Source: Candidatus Rhodoferax bjergmarkensis (GTDB lineage Bacteria > Pseudomonadota > Gammaproteobacteria > Burkholderiales > Burkholderiaceae_C). From it: DNA of 64,000 bases. The stretch spans positions 62,001-126,000 of the forward strand of contig JADJFX010000002.1 of the NCBI GenBank assembly GCA_016708345.1. Direction: 5' to 3'. Shown piece after piece: positions 45,785-54,053 of the stretch. Numbering within the stretch: the first letter of the stretch is position 1; each line of letters starts with the position of its first letter. The notes beneath the pieces were generated by a model. The model was not told where the DNA came from, searched no databases, and saw nothing but the letters and a program-made list of their open reading frames with translations. The translations under genes and the position numbers were made by a program.

Positions 45785-46597
45785 TCAGTCTTTGAAAACG
45801 GCAGGGCGCTTGCTCATGTTGGCCATCATGGCTTCCGTCAGGTCTTTGCTCATGAGCATGGCGGCGTTCCAGGTGGCAATGTAGTTCAGGCTATCGGCCA
45901 CCGAGTGGTCGCGGGCATAGGTGATCATCTCCTTGGTGCCGCGAATGGACAGAGGTGATTTGGCGGCGATGGTGGCAGCGATTTCACGCACCCCGGCGTA
46001 AAGTGCCTCGCGCGTTTCAAACACGCGGTTCACCAAACCGATTTGGCGTGCCTCCTGGGCTTCGCACTTGCGCCCGGTGTAGGCCAGTTCGCGCGTGATG
46101 CCTTCGCCCACCAGTTTGGGTAAACGTTGCAAAGTACCCACATCGGCGGTCATGCCAATGTCGATTTCCTTGATGGTGAAGTAGGCGTCTTGCGAGCAGT
46201 AACGCATGTCGGCGCAGGTAATGAGGTCAATGCCGCCGCCCACACAGCCGCCGTGAATGGCGGCGAGCACCGGTTTGCGACAGCGCTCCAAGCTTGTCAA
46301 GGTGTCCTGCATGTCCAGAATCAAGCGGCGCAGTGCCTCGCGGGTACGGCCATCACATTCGTTTTGGATCTGCGGGCCAATGGCCATCATCATTTGCAGG
46401 TCAATCCCGGCTGTAAACAGTTTGCCTTCGCCCTGCAGCACGGCGACACGGGCTTCAGGCGTAGCGTCCACCCATTGAAACGCCTTGCGTATCTCTTGCC
46501 ACATGGCGGCATTCATGGCGTTGGCTTTTTCCGGGCGGTTCAGGCGCACCGTGGCAACGTGGTCTTCCAGCGTGACGGTCAGTGTTTCATAAGTCAT
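45785..46597 (-). CDS. Enoyl-CoA hydratase/isomerase (crotonase) family protein
   Basis: 270 residues. Crotonase fold with the oxyanion-hole segment 'KLFTAGIDLQMM' and 'AAIHGGCVGGGIDLITCADMRY', split over its first and second active-site loops. The Asp of 'IDIGMTADVGTLQRLPK' fits the dienoyl-CoA isomerase subgroup better than the Glu of hydratases. It probably works in fatty-acid beta-oxidation. The neighbouring dienoyl-CoA reductase on the same strand supports a joint role in unsaturated acyl-CoA breakdown. Confidence 0.9.
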   Translation of the reverse strand: MTYETLTVTLEDHVATVRLNRPEKANAMNAAMWQEIRKAFQWVDATPEARVAVLQGEGKLFTAGIDLQMMMAIGPQIQNECDGRTREALRRLILDMQDTLTSLERCRKPVLAAIHGGCVGGGIDLITCADMRYCSQDAYFTIKEIDIGMTADVGTLQRLPKLVGEGITRELAYTGRKCEAQEARQIGLVNRVFETREALYAGVREIAATIAAKSPLSIRGTKEMITYARDHSVADSLNYIATWNAAMLMSKDLTEAMMANMSKRPAVFKD

Positions 46598-46623
46598 TTG
46601 GGGTTCCTTGATGGGCGTGTCGA

Positions 46624-49122
46624 TTATTGGGATTTTGCGCCCTTGAAGGCAGCAAGGTAGGGGGCCAGGCGCTTGGCCATTTCATCACCCAGCGCTTGCA
46701 GGCCGCTCATGGGACGCACCATCACTTCAAAGTCAATGATTTTGCCCTCGTCGTTGAACTGGATCATGTCAATGCCCTTGAGTGCTTTGCCGCTCACGTT
46801 GGCACTGAATTCCAGCACCACGCTGAGTCCATCGTCGCTTGCCATTTGGCGGTGGTATGTGAAGTCCTCAAACACTTTTGAAACAGTCCCCAAAATAAGC
46901 TGTACTGCCTGCGCACTGGGGTAGGGCGTGTGGGCCATCGGAGAGCGAAAAACAGCTTTGGGGTGCAGCAGGCCACCGAGTTCGCCAAGGTTTCCTTCGG
47001 CCACCATGGCGTGCCATTTGTGCAGACTTTCGGCCGCTGCAGGGTGCAGTCGGCTCGCCAGAGTGGCTGCGATGGGTTGGTCGAAAGTTTGAGCATTGGG
47101 GTTCAGACTCAACGCCAGCTCGGTGCCTTGTTTGATTGCGCGTTTGGCGTCCAGCTCTGCCGCCTTGTCGGCGCCGCCAATCAGGTGCACGGTGCAGCCG
47201 GCGGCCACCAGTTCTGCTTGTAACTCTCGCTGGGGGTCCTGGCCTGCACACAGCACAATGGTGTCGGCGGGAATGGTCATGTCTTTGTCGCCCACCGTGA
47301 TGTGCAGACCAGCATCGTCCACCTTGCGGTAGCTGACGCCGCCAACCATTTCTACAGCACGATTTTTCAGTGAGGTGCGGTGAATCCAGCCGGTGGTCTT
47401 GCCCAAGCCATCCCCCACCTTGCTGGTCTTGCGCTGTAGCAGATAGACTTTGCGCGGGCTTTTTTCGATGTGTGCCGCCTTCAAACCGCCGCGTTCGCCG
47501 CCAGTGGTGTCCACGCCCCATTCCGCGAAAAACTTGGCTTTGTCCAAGCTGGGGCTGGTCCCTTCGTGCAGCAGGTATTCGGCCACGTCAAACCCAATGC
47601 CACCTGCACCAATAAGCGCCACGGTTTTTCCGACAAAGCACTTGTCGCGCAGCACGTCAAGGTAACCCACCACTTTAGGGTGACCGATACCATCAACTTC
47701 TGGTGTGCGTGGGCAGACCCCCGTGGCCAGCACCACCTGCTTGAACCCTGCATCAGCTAGGTCCTTGGCGCTTACACGCTGGCCCAGCTGGAGCTTGACG
47801 CCTGTAAGCTCGATCTGCTTGCCAAAATAGCGCAGTGTTTCATAAAACTCTTCTTTGCCAGGCACTTGCTTGGCCACGTTGAACTGACCGCCAATCTCGC
47901 TGGCTGCATCGAATAGCGTGACCTCAAAGCCACGGCGCGCAGCGGTGGTGGCAAAGGCCAAACCAGCTGGACCGGCACCCACCACGGCCACGCGTTCCCT
48001 GGTGCTGGAGGGCTTCTCGACCATGATGGTTTCGTGGCAGGCCCGTGGGTTGACCAGGCAAGACGTGATCTTGCCCGCAAAGGTGTGGTCCAGGCAGGCT
48101 TGATTGCAGCCGATGCAGGTGTTGATCTGGTCGGCCTGTCCAGCGGCTGCCTTGTTCACAAAATCAGGATCGGCCAGAAACGGGCGCGCCATGGACACCA
48201 TGTCGCACATGCCGTCAAGCAGCACCTGCTCGGCCACCTCGGGGGTGTTGATCCGGTTGGTTGCAACCAGCGGAATGCCCACTTTCCCCTTGAGTTGCTG
48301 TGTCACCCAAGCCCACGCCGCGCGCGGAACCTTGGTTGCAATGGTGGGAATGCGTGCTTCATGCCAGCCGATGCCAGTGTTCAAAATGGTCACGCCTGCG
48401 GCTTCAAGTGCCTGTGCAAGTTGCACCACTTCTTCCTGACTGGAGCCGCCTTCGACCAGGTCCAGCATCGATAGGCGAAAGATGATGATGAAGTTGGCTC
48501 CCACACGCTCGCGTGTACGGCGAACGATTTCCAGCGGGAAGCGGATGCGGTTCTTGTAACTGCCGCCCCAGGCGTCGTCACGCTGGTTGGTTTGTGTGGC
48601 GATGAATTCGTTGATGAGGTAGCCCTCGGAGCCCATGATCTCCACACCGTCGTATCCAGCGCTTTGGGCCAGGGCGGCGGCGTTGGCGTAGTCTTCAATG
48701 GTTTGCTCCACCTCTTCGCTGCTCAATGCGTGGGGCCGAAACGGATTGATAGGGGCTTTGAGCGCACTGGGAGCGACCAGTTCGGGGTGGTAGGCATAGC
48801 GACCAAAATGCAGAATCTGCATGGCGATTTTTCCGCCTGCATCGTGGACGGCTTGTGTCACAACCTTGTGCTTGTCGGCTTCTTCCTGGGTCGTCATGCG
48901 GGCACCACCCGGCATGGGGCGACCCCGGTCGTTGGGCGCGATGCCGCCGGTGACGATCAGACCCACACCGCCCTTGGCCCGCTCGGCATAAAACGCTGCC
49001 ATGCGCTGGAATCCGTCTTTGGCCTCTTCCAGCCCCACATGCATGGAGCCCATGAGCACACGGTTTTTGAGCGTTGTGAAGCCAAGGTCCAGTGGCTTGA
49101 GCATGGTGGGGTAAGCAGTCAT
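46624..49122 (-). CDS. fadH: 2,4-dienoyl-CoA reductase (FadH-like) with C-terminal SnoaL-like domain
   Basis: 832 residues. TIM-barrel flavin domain (about 1-360, 'LIVTGGIAPNDRGR'), Fe-S cysteines in 'CIGCNQACLDHTF' plus 'ITSCLVNPRAC', and an FAD/NAD(P) domain ('VAVVGAGPAGLAFATTAARRG', in two parts, and 'VALIGAGGIGFDVAEYL'). It reduces 2,4-dienoyl-CoA in degradation of unsaturated fatty acids. After the usual end near residue 680 there is an extra ~135-residue domain ('LHKWHAMVAEGNLGELGGLL') of the SnoaL/NTF2-like fold. ATG 49122 has 'aaagga' upstream and gives the standard 'MTAYPTMLKPLDLG' start. It is divergent from padR and likely repressed by it. Confidence 0.92.
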   Translation of the reverse strand: MTAYPTMLKPLDLGFTTLKNRVLMGSMHVGLEEAKDGFQRMAAFYAERAKGGVGLIVTGGIAPNDRGRPMPGGARMTTQEEADKHKVVTQAVHDAGGKIAMQILHFGRYAYHPELVAPSALKAPINPFRPHALSSEEVEQTIEDYANAAALAQSAGYDGVEIMGSEGYLINEFIATQTNQRDDAWGGSYKNRIRFPLEIVRRTRERVGANFIIIFRLSMLDLVEGGSSQEEVVQLAQALEAAGVTILNTGIGWHEARIPTIATKVPRAAWAWVTQQLKGKVGIPLVATNRINTPEVAEQVLLDGMCDMVSMARPFLADPDFVNKAAAGQADQINTCIGCNQACLDHTFAGKITSCLVNPRACHETIMVEKPSSTRERVAVVGAGPAGLAFATTAARRGFEVTLFDAASEIGGQFNVAKQVPGKEEFYETLRYFGKQIELTGVKLQLGQRVSAKDLADAGFKQVVLATGVCPRTPEVDGIGHPKVVGYLDVLRDKCFVGKTVALIGAGGIGFDVAEYLLHEGTSPSLDKAKFFAEWGVDTTGGERGGLKAAHIEKSPRKVYLLQRKTSKVGDGLGKTTGWIHRTSLKNRAVEMVGGVSYRKVDDAGLHITVGDKDMTIPADTIVLCAGQDPQRELQAELVAAGCTVHLIGGADKAAELDAKRAIKQGTELALSLNPNAQTFDQPIAATLASRLHPAAAESLHKWHAMVAEGNLGELGGLLHPKAVFRSPMAHTPYPSAQAVQLILGTVSKVFEDFTYHRQMASDDGLSVVLEFSANVSGKALKGIDMIQFNDEGKIIDFEVMVRPMSGLQALGDEMAKRLAPYLAAFKGAKSQ

Positions 49123-49160
49123 GGAGGAATCCTTTGCGGTGGAATGAAAAGAAACAAAAA

Positions 49161-49186
49161 TTGCATAACTATGCAACCAGTTGCAA
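49161..49186. promoter_or_regulatory. Operator site 1 (PadR-type dyad)
   Basis: A 26-bp site with TTGCATAACTATGCAA and then CCAGTTGCAA, containing inverted TTGCA/TGCAA half-sites. It lies between the divergent fadH and padR genes, 39 bp before the fadH start codon. Site 2 is its inverted copy. Confidence 0.75.
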
Positions 49187-49210
49187 GAGTTTAGGTGGCT
49201 TTTGGATTTT

Positions 49211-49236
49211 ATGCAACTGGTTGCATAGTTGTGCAA
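49211..49236. promoter_or_regulatory. Operator site 2 (PadR-type dyad)
   Basis: ATGCAACTGGTTGCATAG then TTGTGCAA, the reverse complement of site 1 with two mismatches. It ends 19 bp before the padR start. The centres of the two sites are 50 bp apart, about five helical turns, which would suit two regulator dimers on the same face. Confidence 0.75.
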
Positions 49237-49255
49237 CTCCGCGTAGACTGCAGCC

Positions 49256-49792
49256 ATGTCCTTGTCGCATGCCGTACTGACCTCACTCATTGAAAAATCG
49301 TCTTCCGGTTACGACTTGGCGCGCCGATTTGACAAGTCCATTGGCTATTTTTGGCACGCCACGCACCAACAAATATACCGTGAGCTCGCTCGCATGGAGG
49401 CCGCCGGGTGGATTGAGTCAAGCGTTGCACCGGATGCCGGAAAGACCCGCAAACGCGAATACCGGGTGCTGGCCGCAGGCCGAGCCGAGTTGGCACGCTG
49501 GGCTTGCGAACCAGGCGAACCCACGGACTTGCGTGACGAGTTTATGGTCAAGCTGCGGGCTGATGCCGCCTTGGGGGAGATTGATTTAAAGGAGGAGTTG
49601 AGCCGAAGAATTGAATTGCATCGCGAAAAACTGGCGCACTACCGGGCCATTGAGCAGCGCGATTTTCTTAGCGGCAAACCACTGTCTCGCTTGGCCAGAA
49701 TTCACCACATGATCCTTAAAAAAGGAATCATGTACGAGGAAGGATCTGTCACTTGGGGCGAACAAATGTTGGAAGTGCTGGGTCAATACTGA
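49256..49792 (+). CDS. PadR-family transcriptional regulator
   Basis: 178 residues. N-terminal winged helix (about 1-85, 'GYDLARRFDKSIGYFW', 'QIYRELARMEAAGWI', 'KREYRVLAAGRAEL') and a C-terminal helical dimerisation domain (Vir_act_alpha_C). PadR proteins are ligand-released repressors of adjacent genes. It is divergent from fadH, and the two 26-bp dyads at 49161 and 49211 between them are the likely operators. The inducing ligand is probably an acyl-CoA or fatty acid (inference from the target gene). Confidence 0.92.
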   Translation: MSLSHAVLTSLIEKSSSGYDLARRFDKSIGYFWHATHQQIYRELARMEAAGWIESSVAPDAGKTRKREYRVLAAGRAELARWACEPGEPTDLRDEFMVKLRADAALGEIDLKEELSRRIELHREKLAHYRAIEQRDFLSGKPLSRLARIHHMILKKGIMYEEGSVTWGEQMLEVLGQY

Positions 49793-49831
49793 CCCAGCGA
49801 ACCGCCTACCGCACAAGACCTATTTGTTGAG

Positions 49832-51493
49832 CTAATACTGCGAAACAGTTTCTTTCCCAGTCTGGCGGGCATGCACCAGATGACCGCTTGTTTGCGGGGC
49901 AGGTAGCCCGTGCTCTGTGTGCTGTGTGTCCGAAACCGCGTCATGCGCAATAGATTTGCGACGGCATTTCAGCGCATAAGCCCCCATGCCAGGAACATGA
50001 ATTTTGCGCCGATCACGCAGTGCGTATTTGTTCAATCCAGGCACATGGATTTGACAGACGTAGTCTTGCCAATCAATCATTTGCGCATCCACCGGAAACA
50101 TGTCCCGATCAGACTCCGACATCCGTTCTGCCAAAGATACCAGTTTCTCACTGTGGAAGCAGTAGCGGGGCGACGTGTAGAACGAAAAGACTACAGACAA
50201 ATTGTGCGTGATGTTGAGTGCATCGGTAATTCGAAGTGCGCCAGCTGCGCCAAACAACTTGCAAACACGGCCAACAGTTTCAATCGCCATTCGCACACCT
50301 GCCATGGCAGACAGGAAGACGCTTCGATTCACTGGATGGAAAGATTTTGGGGGCCTGTGGAAGCAAAGCTTTTGGTATTTTTTGTGGTTTTGCTTAATCT
50401 CGCCGGTTACCCAGTTAATAAAGTCACCAACCAGCATGGGATTTCGTGAACCGCTGCAGGCTTGGTAGATGCGGTGCTGGCGTGCAGAAGCGAGACTTTC
50501 CGCCATGGCCAGCACAATGCTGTTGGCAACCATATCGACCGGAATGATGTCGACAATGCCATCGGTCTTTGCCGGGAAGAAAGTCACTTTCCTGCGAGCA
50601 TAGGCAAGGATGATGGCATCGCCTACCTTGACACCTTCAATCCATCCGGGTACGGGGCTGCGCAGCGTGCTCTCGACGATTGATGGGCGCAAAATGGTCA
50701 ACGTCCCACCTTGCATTTCCCGCATGGCAATCTGTTCACCAATCCACTTGGTGAAGGTGTAGGTGTCATTCCATCCATAGCGATTTGACTCACGAATTCC
50801 AAGATCGACCAGCTTTTTGGACAGGCTATCTTCGTCTCCGATATGGCTCTTGCGAACACTGGCAATTTTGCTCTGCAAATCGCTGATCACTGGCTCGACA
50901 TCATAGTAACCACGAACATTGCGTTTGATGGGTGTTGGGCCGAACGGTTTGACCACTTCTTCATACATATGGCCTTCGTTGTAACCATTGACATAGCATG
51001 TGGAAACTTGAATAAATGGAATGTTGCCGGCCATTTTGACCAGCTTGGTCATGTTCAACAGGCACAACGCGTTGATTGAAAGGGCCTGATCCATTTCCTC
51101 GCGAAAATTAACACTGGCGGCAGAATTCACAACAATATCGACACTGCTGGCAAGATCGCTGAATTCTTGCTCACTGAGGCCGAAATTTGGTTCAGTCGCC
51201 TCACCCGTGATGCAGCGAATTTTTTCATTGCACAAAAAATACAAATTTCCTGGGTCTTGAACGCGCAGGGGTTCAAAGATGGATGAGCTCAAAACCTCAC
51301 CCTGAAAGCGCTCTTGCGCGCTGGGGTATTCGCGGTTGCCTCGAATCAGCAAGACGAACTCAGCAATTTCAGGAACCTGGCGAATCAGCGTTTCCAATAA
51401 AACCTTGGCAAGAAACCCTGTGGTCCCTGTGATCAGCACTCTTTTGCCGGCCAACTGCTGCTTCACCACAGATACTTCGTCATGTTTGCTCAT
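49832..51493 (-). CDS. Fatty acyl-CoA reductase-like SDR protein
   Basis: About 553 residues. NAD(P)-binding 'GKRVLITGTTGFLAKVLLE' (GxxGFLxK), catalytic 'YTFTKWIGE' (YxxxK), and the following 'ILRPSIVESTLRSPVPGWIEG' pattern, in sections, typical of male-sterility / fatty acyl reductases. Such enzymes reduce acyl-CoA to fatty alcohol for wax esters or lipids. A C-terminal FAR_C-like domain follows. Near the end two 16-residue units repeat ('IHVPGLNKYALRDRRK', 'IHVPGMGAYALKCRRK'). ATG 51493 follows 'ggaga'. The flanking DNA is AT-rich. No wax synthase is in the window. Confidence 0.85.
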   Translation of the reverse strand: MSKHDEVSVVKQQLAGKRVLITGTTGFLAKVLLETLIRQVPEIAEFVLLIRGNREYPSAQERFQGEVLSSSIFEPLRVQDPGNLYFLCNEKIRCITGEATEPNFGLSEQEFSDLASSVDIVVNSAASVNFREEMDQALSINALCLLNMTKLVKMAGNIPFIQVSTCYVNGYNEGHMYEEVVKPFGPTPIKRNVRGYYDVEPVISDLQSKIASVRKSHIGDEDSLSKKLVDLGIRESNRYGWNDTYTFTKWIGEQIAMREMQGGTLTILRPSIVESTLRSPVPGWIEGVKVGDAIILAYARRKVTFFPAKTDGIVDIIPVDMVANSIVLAMAESLASARQHRIYQACSGSRNPMLVGDFINWVTGEIKQNHKKYQKLCFHRPPKSFHPVNRSVFLSAMAGVRMAIETVGRVCKLFGAAGALRITDALNITHNLSVVFSFYTSPRYCFHSEKLVSLAERMSESDRDMFPVDAQMIDWQDYVCQIHVPGLNKYALRDRRKIHVPGMGAYALKCRRKSIAHDAVSDTQHTEHGLPAPQTSGHLVHARQTGKETVSQY

Positions 51494-51938
51494 GTTGTCT
51501 CCAAAATGTACTTTTTTTGAACTGAACAAGCGGCTGGTTTATTGCTGCATGAACTGATTGCTGTTGCGTCAGTCAGGCTTGCGGCACCAACTCTTCTCTC
51601 GAATTCCCTGGCATTTTTAGACTGAATTCACTACTTCTTACGCAATAGCCATGCCATGTTTTTTTTGCTCAGTTAAATCAATACCTTAGAGTTTTTTTGA
51701 CAGCAAATTAACAAGTTGATGTAAATATTTTCGACACTGGGATGCTGGTTAAATAAGCGCAGAAGTCGGCTGCATTGCAATTTTTTCTTGTCAGTTTGGT
51801 TCCGAAAAACTGACATTAATATTTCTCAATACACGCTACCATTCACAGCGGGACGCAATTGAAATTCGCAGTTGGCCCAAGCCCGCAGCTTGGGTTCCAC
51901 CTTTCATATCTAGCTTTACAGCCTTGAATTTACATTTC
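51494..51938. other. AT-rich intergenic region, divergent promoters
   Basis: About 440 bp between the acyl reductase and the GGDEF gene, distinctly AT-rich compared with its surroundings. A candidate plus-strand promoter is TTGACA at 51697-51702, 17 bp, then TGTAAA at 51720-51725. A perfect dyad GTCAGTTT/AAACTGAC with a 9-base loop lies at 51790-51814; it has no following T-tract. No coding frame is convincing. Confidence 0.45.
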
Positions 51939-53123
51939 ATGCAAAAACCGTTTGTTCAGCGGCTCATCGATGTCGTGTTCAGCACGGACCCCAAGCAGCG
52001 TTTGCGAATCACTCGCTCACTGATGGCGACCAATGTTTACGTTCTGTACCTTCTGCTTCAGGTCTACGCTTGGTGGGCAGGTTTTATGTCAGCCTCTGAT
52101 GTTGTGCTGCTGACCAGTGCCGTACTCGCTTACATCGCGGTTTGTTACGCAACCTTGCGAAGTGGTTTGAACCTGCGCTTTAAAGAACCGGCTTTGACGC
52201 TGCCTCAGGTGCTGACTTCCATCACCCTGATCGTGGGGGGCTACTCACTCACGGGTCCGGTGCATGGTGCCATGTTGATGCTGTTGGCCTTGGTACTGGT
52301 GTTTGGTATTTTCAACCTCAAAGCTCTGCCCTTCAAGATTGTCAGTGTCTACACCGTGGTGCTGATGGGGATTGCCATGGCCATCAAGGTCAATACCGAT
52401 CCGCTTCAATATCCGCTGAAACTGGAAATTGCGCATTTCATCCTGATGGCCGCCATTGTGCCGACCATTGCGATGCTGGCCGTTCAATTCAGCAGCATGC
52501 GGCACAAGCTGCAAATGCAGAAAAATGAACTGGCCCAGGCCGTTAACCGAATTCAACTTCTGGCTACCCGCGATGAGCTAACTGGGCTACCCAATCGCCG
52601 CCACATGCGTGAAGTATTGACCGAACACCAGCAGCGGCTGGACCGTTCGGGCCATCATCGTTTCTGTTTGGCTCTGCTGGATCTCGATTTTTTCAAGCGT
52701 GTCAATGACACCTATGGCCATGGTGTGGGGGATGAAGTGCTGCGCCATTTTGCGAAAGAGGCGCGATCTGTCATGCGTGATGTCGATGTCATGGCGCGCT
52801 GGGGTGGTGAAGAGTTTTTGCTGCTGCTGGTGGACACATCCCCCGAATTGGCCCAGATTGGCATTGCGCGAATACGTGACAAACTGAGTACGTCGCCTGT
52901 AGCGGCAGGTGATACGCAGCTTTATGTAAAGTTTTCTGCTGGCCTCACGGGCTACTGGGGGACAGAGGCGCTCGACACTTCTATTGAGCGTGCTGATAAA
53001 GCCTTGTATGCGGCCAAAGACCAAGGACGTAACTGTACGGTGATTGAATGGGGGCCGGGAGCAGAGTTGGAAGCTACGCTGGTCGATGGGCAACTGCCAA
53101 TGAAAAGCACTTCAGTGAATTGA
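51939..53123 (+). CDS. Membrane diguanylate cyclase (GGDEF)
   Basis: About 394 residues. Six membrane helices in the first ~190 residues, a short coiled segment, then a GGDEF domain (about 210-375) with 'MARWGGEEFLLLL' and the RxxD inhibitory motif (R-D-V-D) five residues before it. All active-site residues are present, so cyclase activity is expected. The ATG at 51939 is taken as start; a TTG at 51924 would add five residues. It may be transcribed with the hydrolase and kinase genes that follow. Confidence 0.9.
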   Translation: MQKPFVQRLIDVVFSTDPKQRLRITRSLMATNVYVLYLLLQVYAWWAGFMSASDVVLLTSAVLAYIAVCYATLRSGLNLRFKEPALTLPQVLTSITLIVGGYSLTGPVHGAMLMLLALVLVFGIFNLKALPFKIVSVYTVVLMGIAMAIKVNTDPLQYPLKLEIAHFILMAAIVPTIAMLAVQFSSMRHKLQMQKNELAQAVNRIQLLATRDELTGLPNRRHMREVLTEHQQRLDRSGHHRFCLALLDLDFFKRVNDTYGHGVGDEVLRHFAKEARSVMRDVDVMARWGGEEFLLLLVDTSPELAQIGIARIRDKLSTSPVAAGDTQLYVKFSAGLTGYWGTEALDTSIERADKALYAAKDQGRNCTVIEWGPGAELEATLVDGQLPMKSTSVN

Positions 53124-53171
53124 AGCTGAAAGTCGTTGCTGCGTCCTCAACTTATGCGATAACTTTTCACA

Positions 53172-54053
53172 ATGACGCCAACTTGCTTCAGTTTGACAGC
53201 CCTTGATGGCCAGAATTTAACCGCTTACTGCCATGAGCCTGTGCAGCACCTGCGAGGTGGTGTGGTCATCGCATCGGCCATGGCGGTGCCACAATCTTTT
53301 TACACTGATTTCGCTGCATTTCTGGCACGTCAGGGTTATCGGACATGGACTTTTGATTACCGAGGCATCGGCGAGTCTTTGCAGGGCTCCATGCGTGCGT
53401 GCACAGCCGACATTTCGGTGTGGATCACCCAAGATTTTGAGGCCATGGTGCAGCACGCCAGCGATTCGCTGGACGGTTTGCCACTCTACGTGCTGGGCCA
53501 CAGCCTGGGGGGGCAGACAACCCCCTTGTTGCCATCAAGCAAGCGCGTCAAAGGCTTGATCAATATTGCAGTGGGCAGTGGTTCGATTCGGCACAACCAC
53601 CCCCGTGTGCGCCGCTCGGCTCCTTTGTTGTGGTACGTTCTGGCCCCGGTGGCATGCCCCTTGTTTGGTTATTTTCCAGGTTCCAGACTTGGTGTGCTGG
53701 GGGACATTCCAAAACGGGTGTTTTTTCAATGGCGACGCTGGTGTCTGACACCAGAGTATTGATTGACCGGCGAACCCGGTGCGCGTGAAGCCTACGCGCA
53801 AGCCCGTTTTCCGGTGTTGGGATTGACGTTTTCTGATGATGAACTTCTGATGGAAGCTGGCTCCCGTTTGTTGCACGATGCATACACCGGCACTGAGCTT
53901 GACTATCGGGTGCTCAGCCCGCAGCAGTTCGGGCTCAACCGGGTTGGCCACTTCGGTTTCTTCAAAGCCAGCCATGAAAAAGTTTTGTGGCCGATGGTCA
54001 TCGAATGGCTTCACGGGCAAAGCCCGCATACAAGAGTTGTCCCCACGCAATGA
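53172..54053 (+). pseudogene. Alpha/beta-fold hydrolase interrupted by an in-frame stop
   Basis: Reads as one alpha/beta hydrolase: 'FDYRGIGESL', the nucleophile elbow 'VLGHSLGGQTT' (GHSLGG), and the C-terminal His in 'RVGHFGFFKASHE'. After 'RRWCLTPEY' a TGA (53760-53762) stops translation. The same frame continues without shift as 'LTGEPGAREAYAQARFPVLGL' to 54053, so a single substitution (for example TTA to TGA) explains it. The catalytic His lies beyond the stop. Translation could restart at TTG 53763. The stop at 54053 overlaps the start of the next kinase gene. Confidence 0.85.

Noticed and set aside
51790..51814. Dyad as an intrinsic terminator
   Set aside because: The stem is AT-rich and no T-run follows on either strand; it lies between divergent genes where a terminator is not expected.
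53760..53762. TGA as a selenocysteine codon in the hydrolase
   Set aside because: The position is not an active-site residue of alpha/beta hydrolases and no stem-loop of the expected type follows. A nonsense substitution is simpler.
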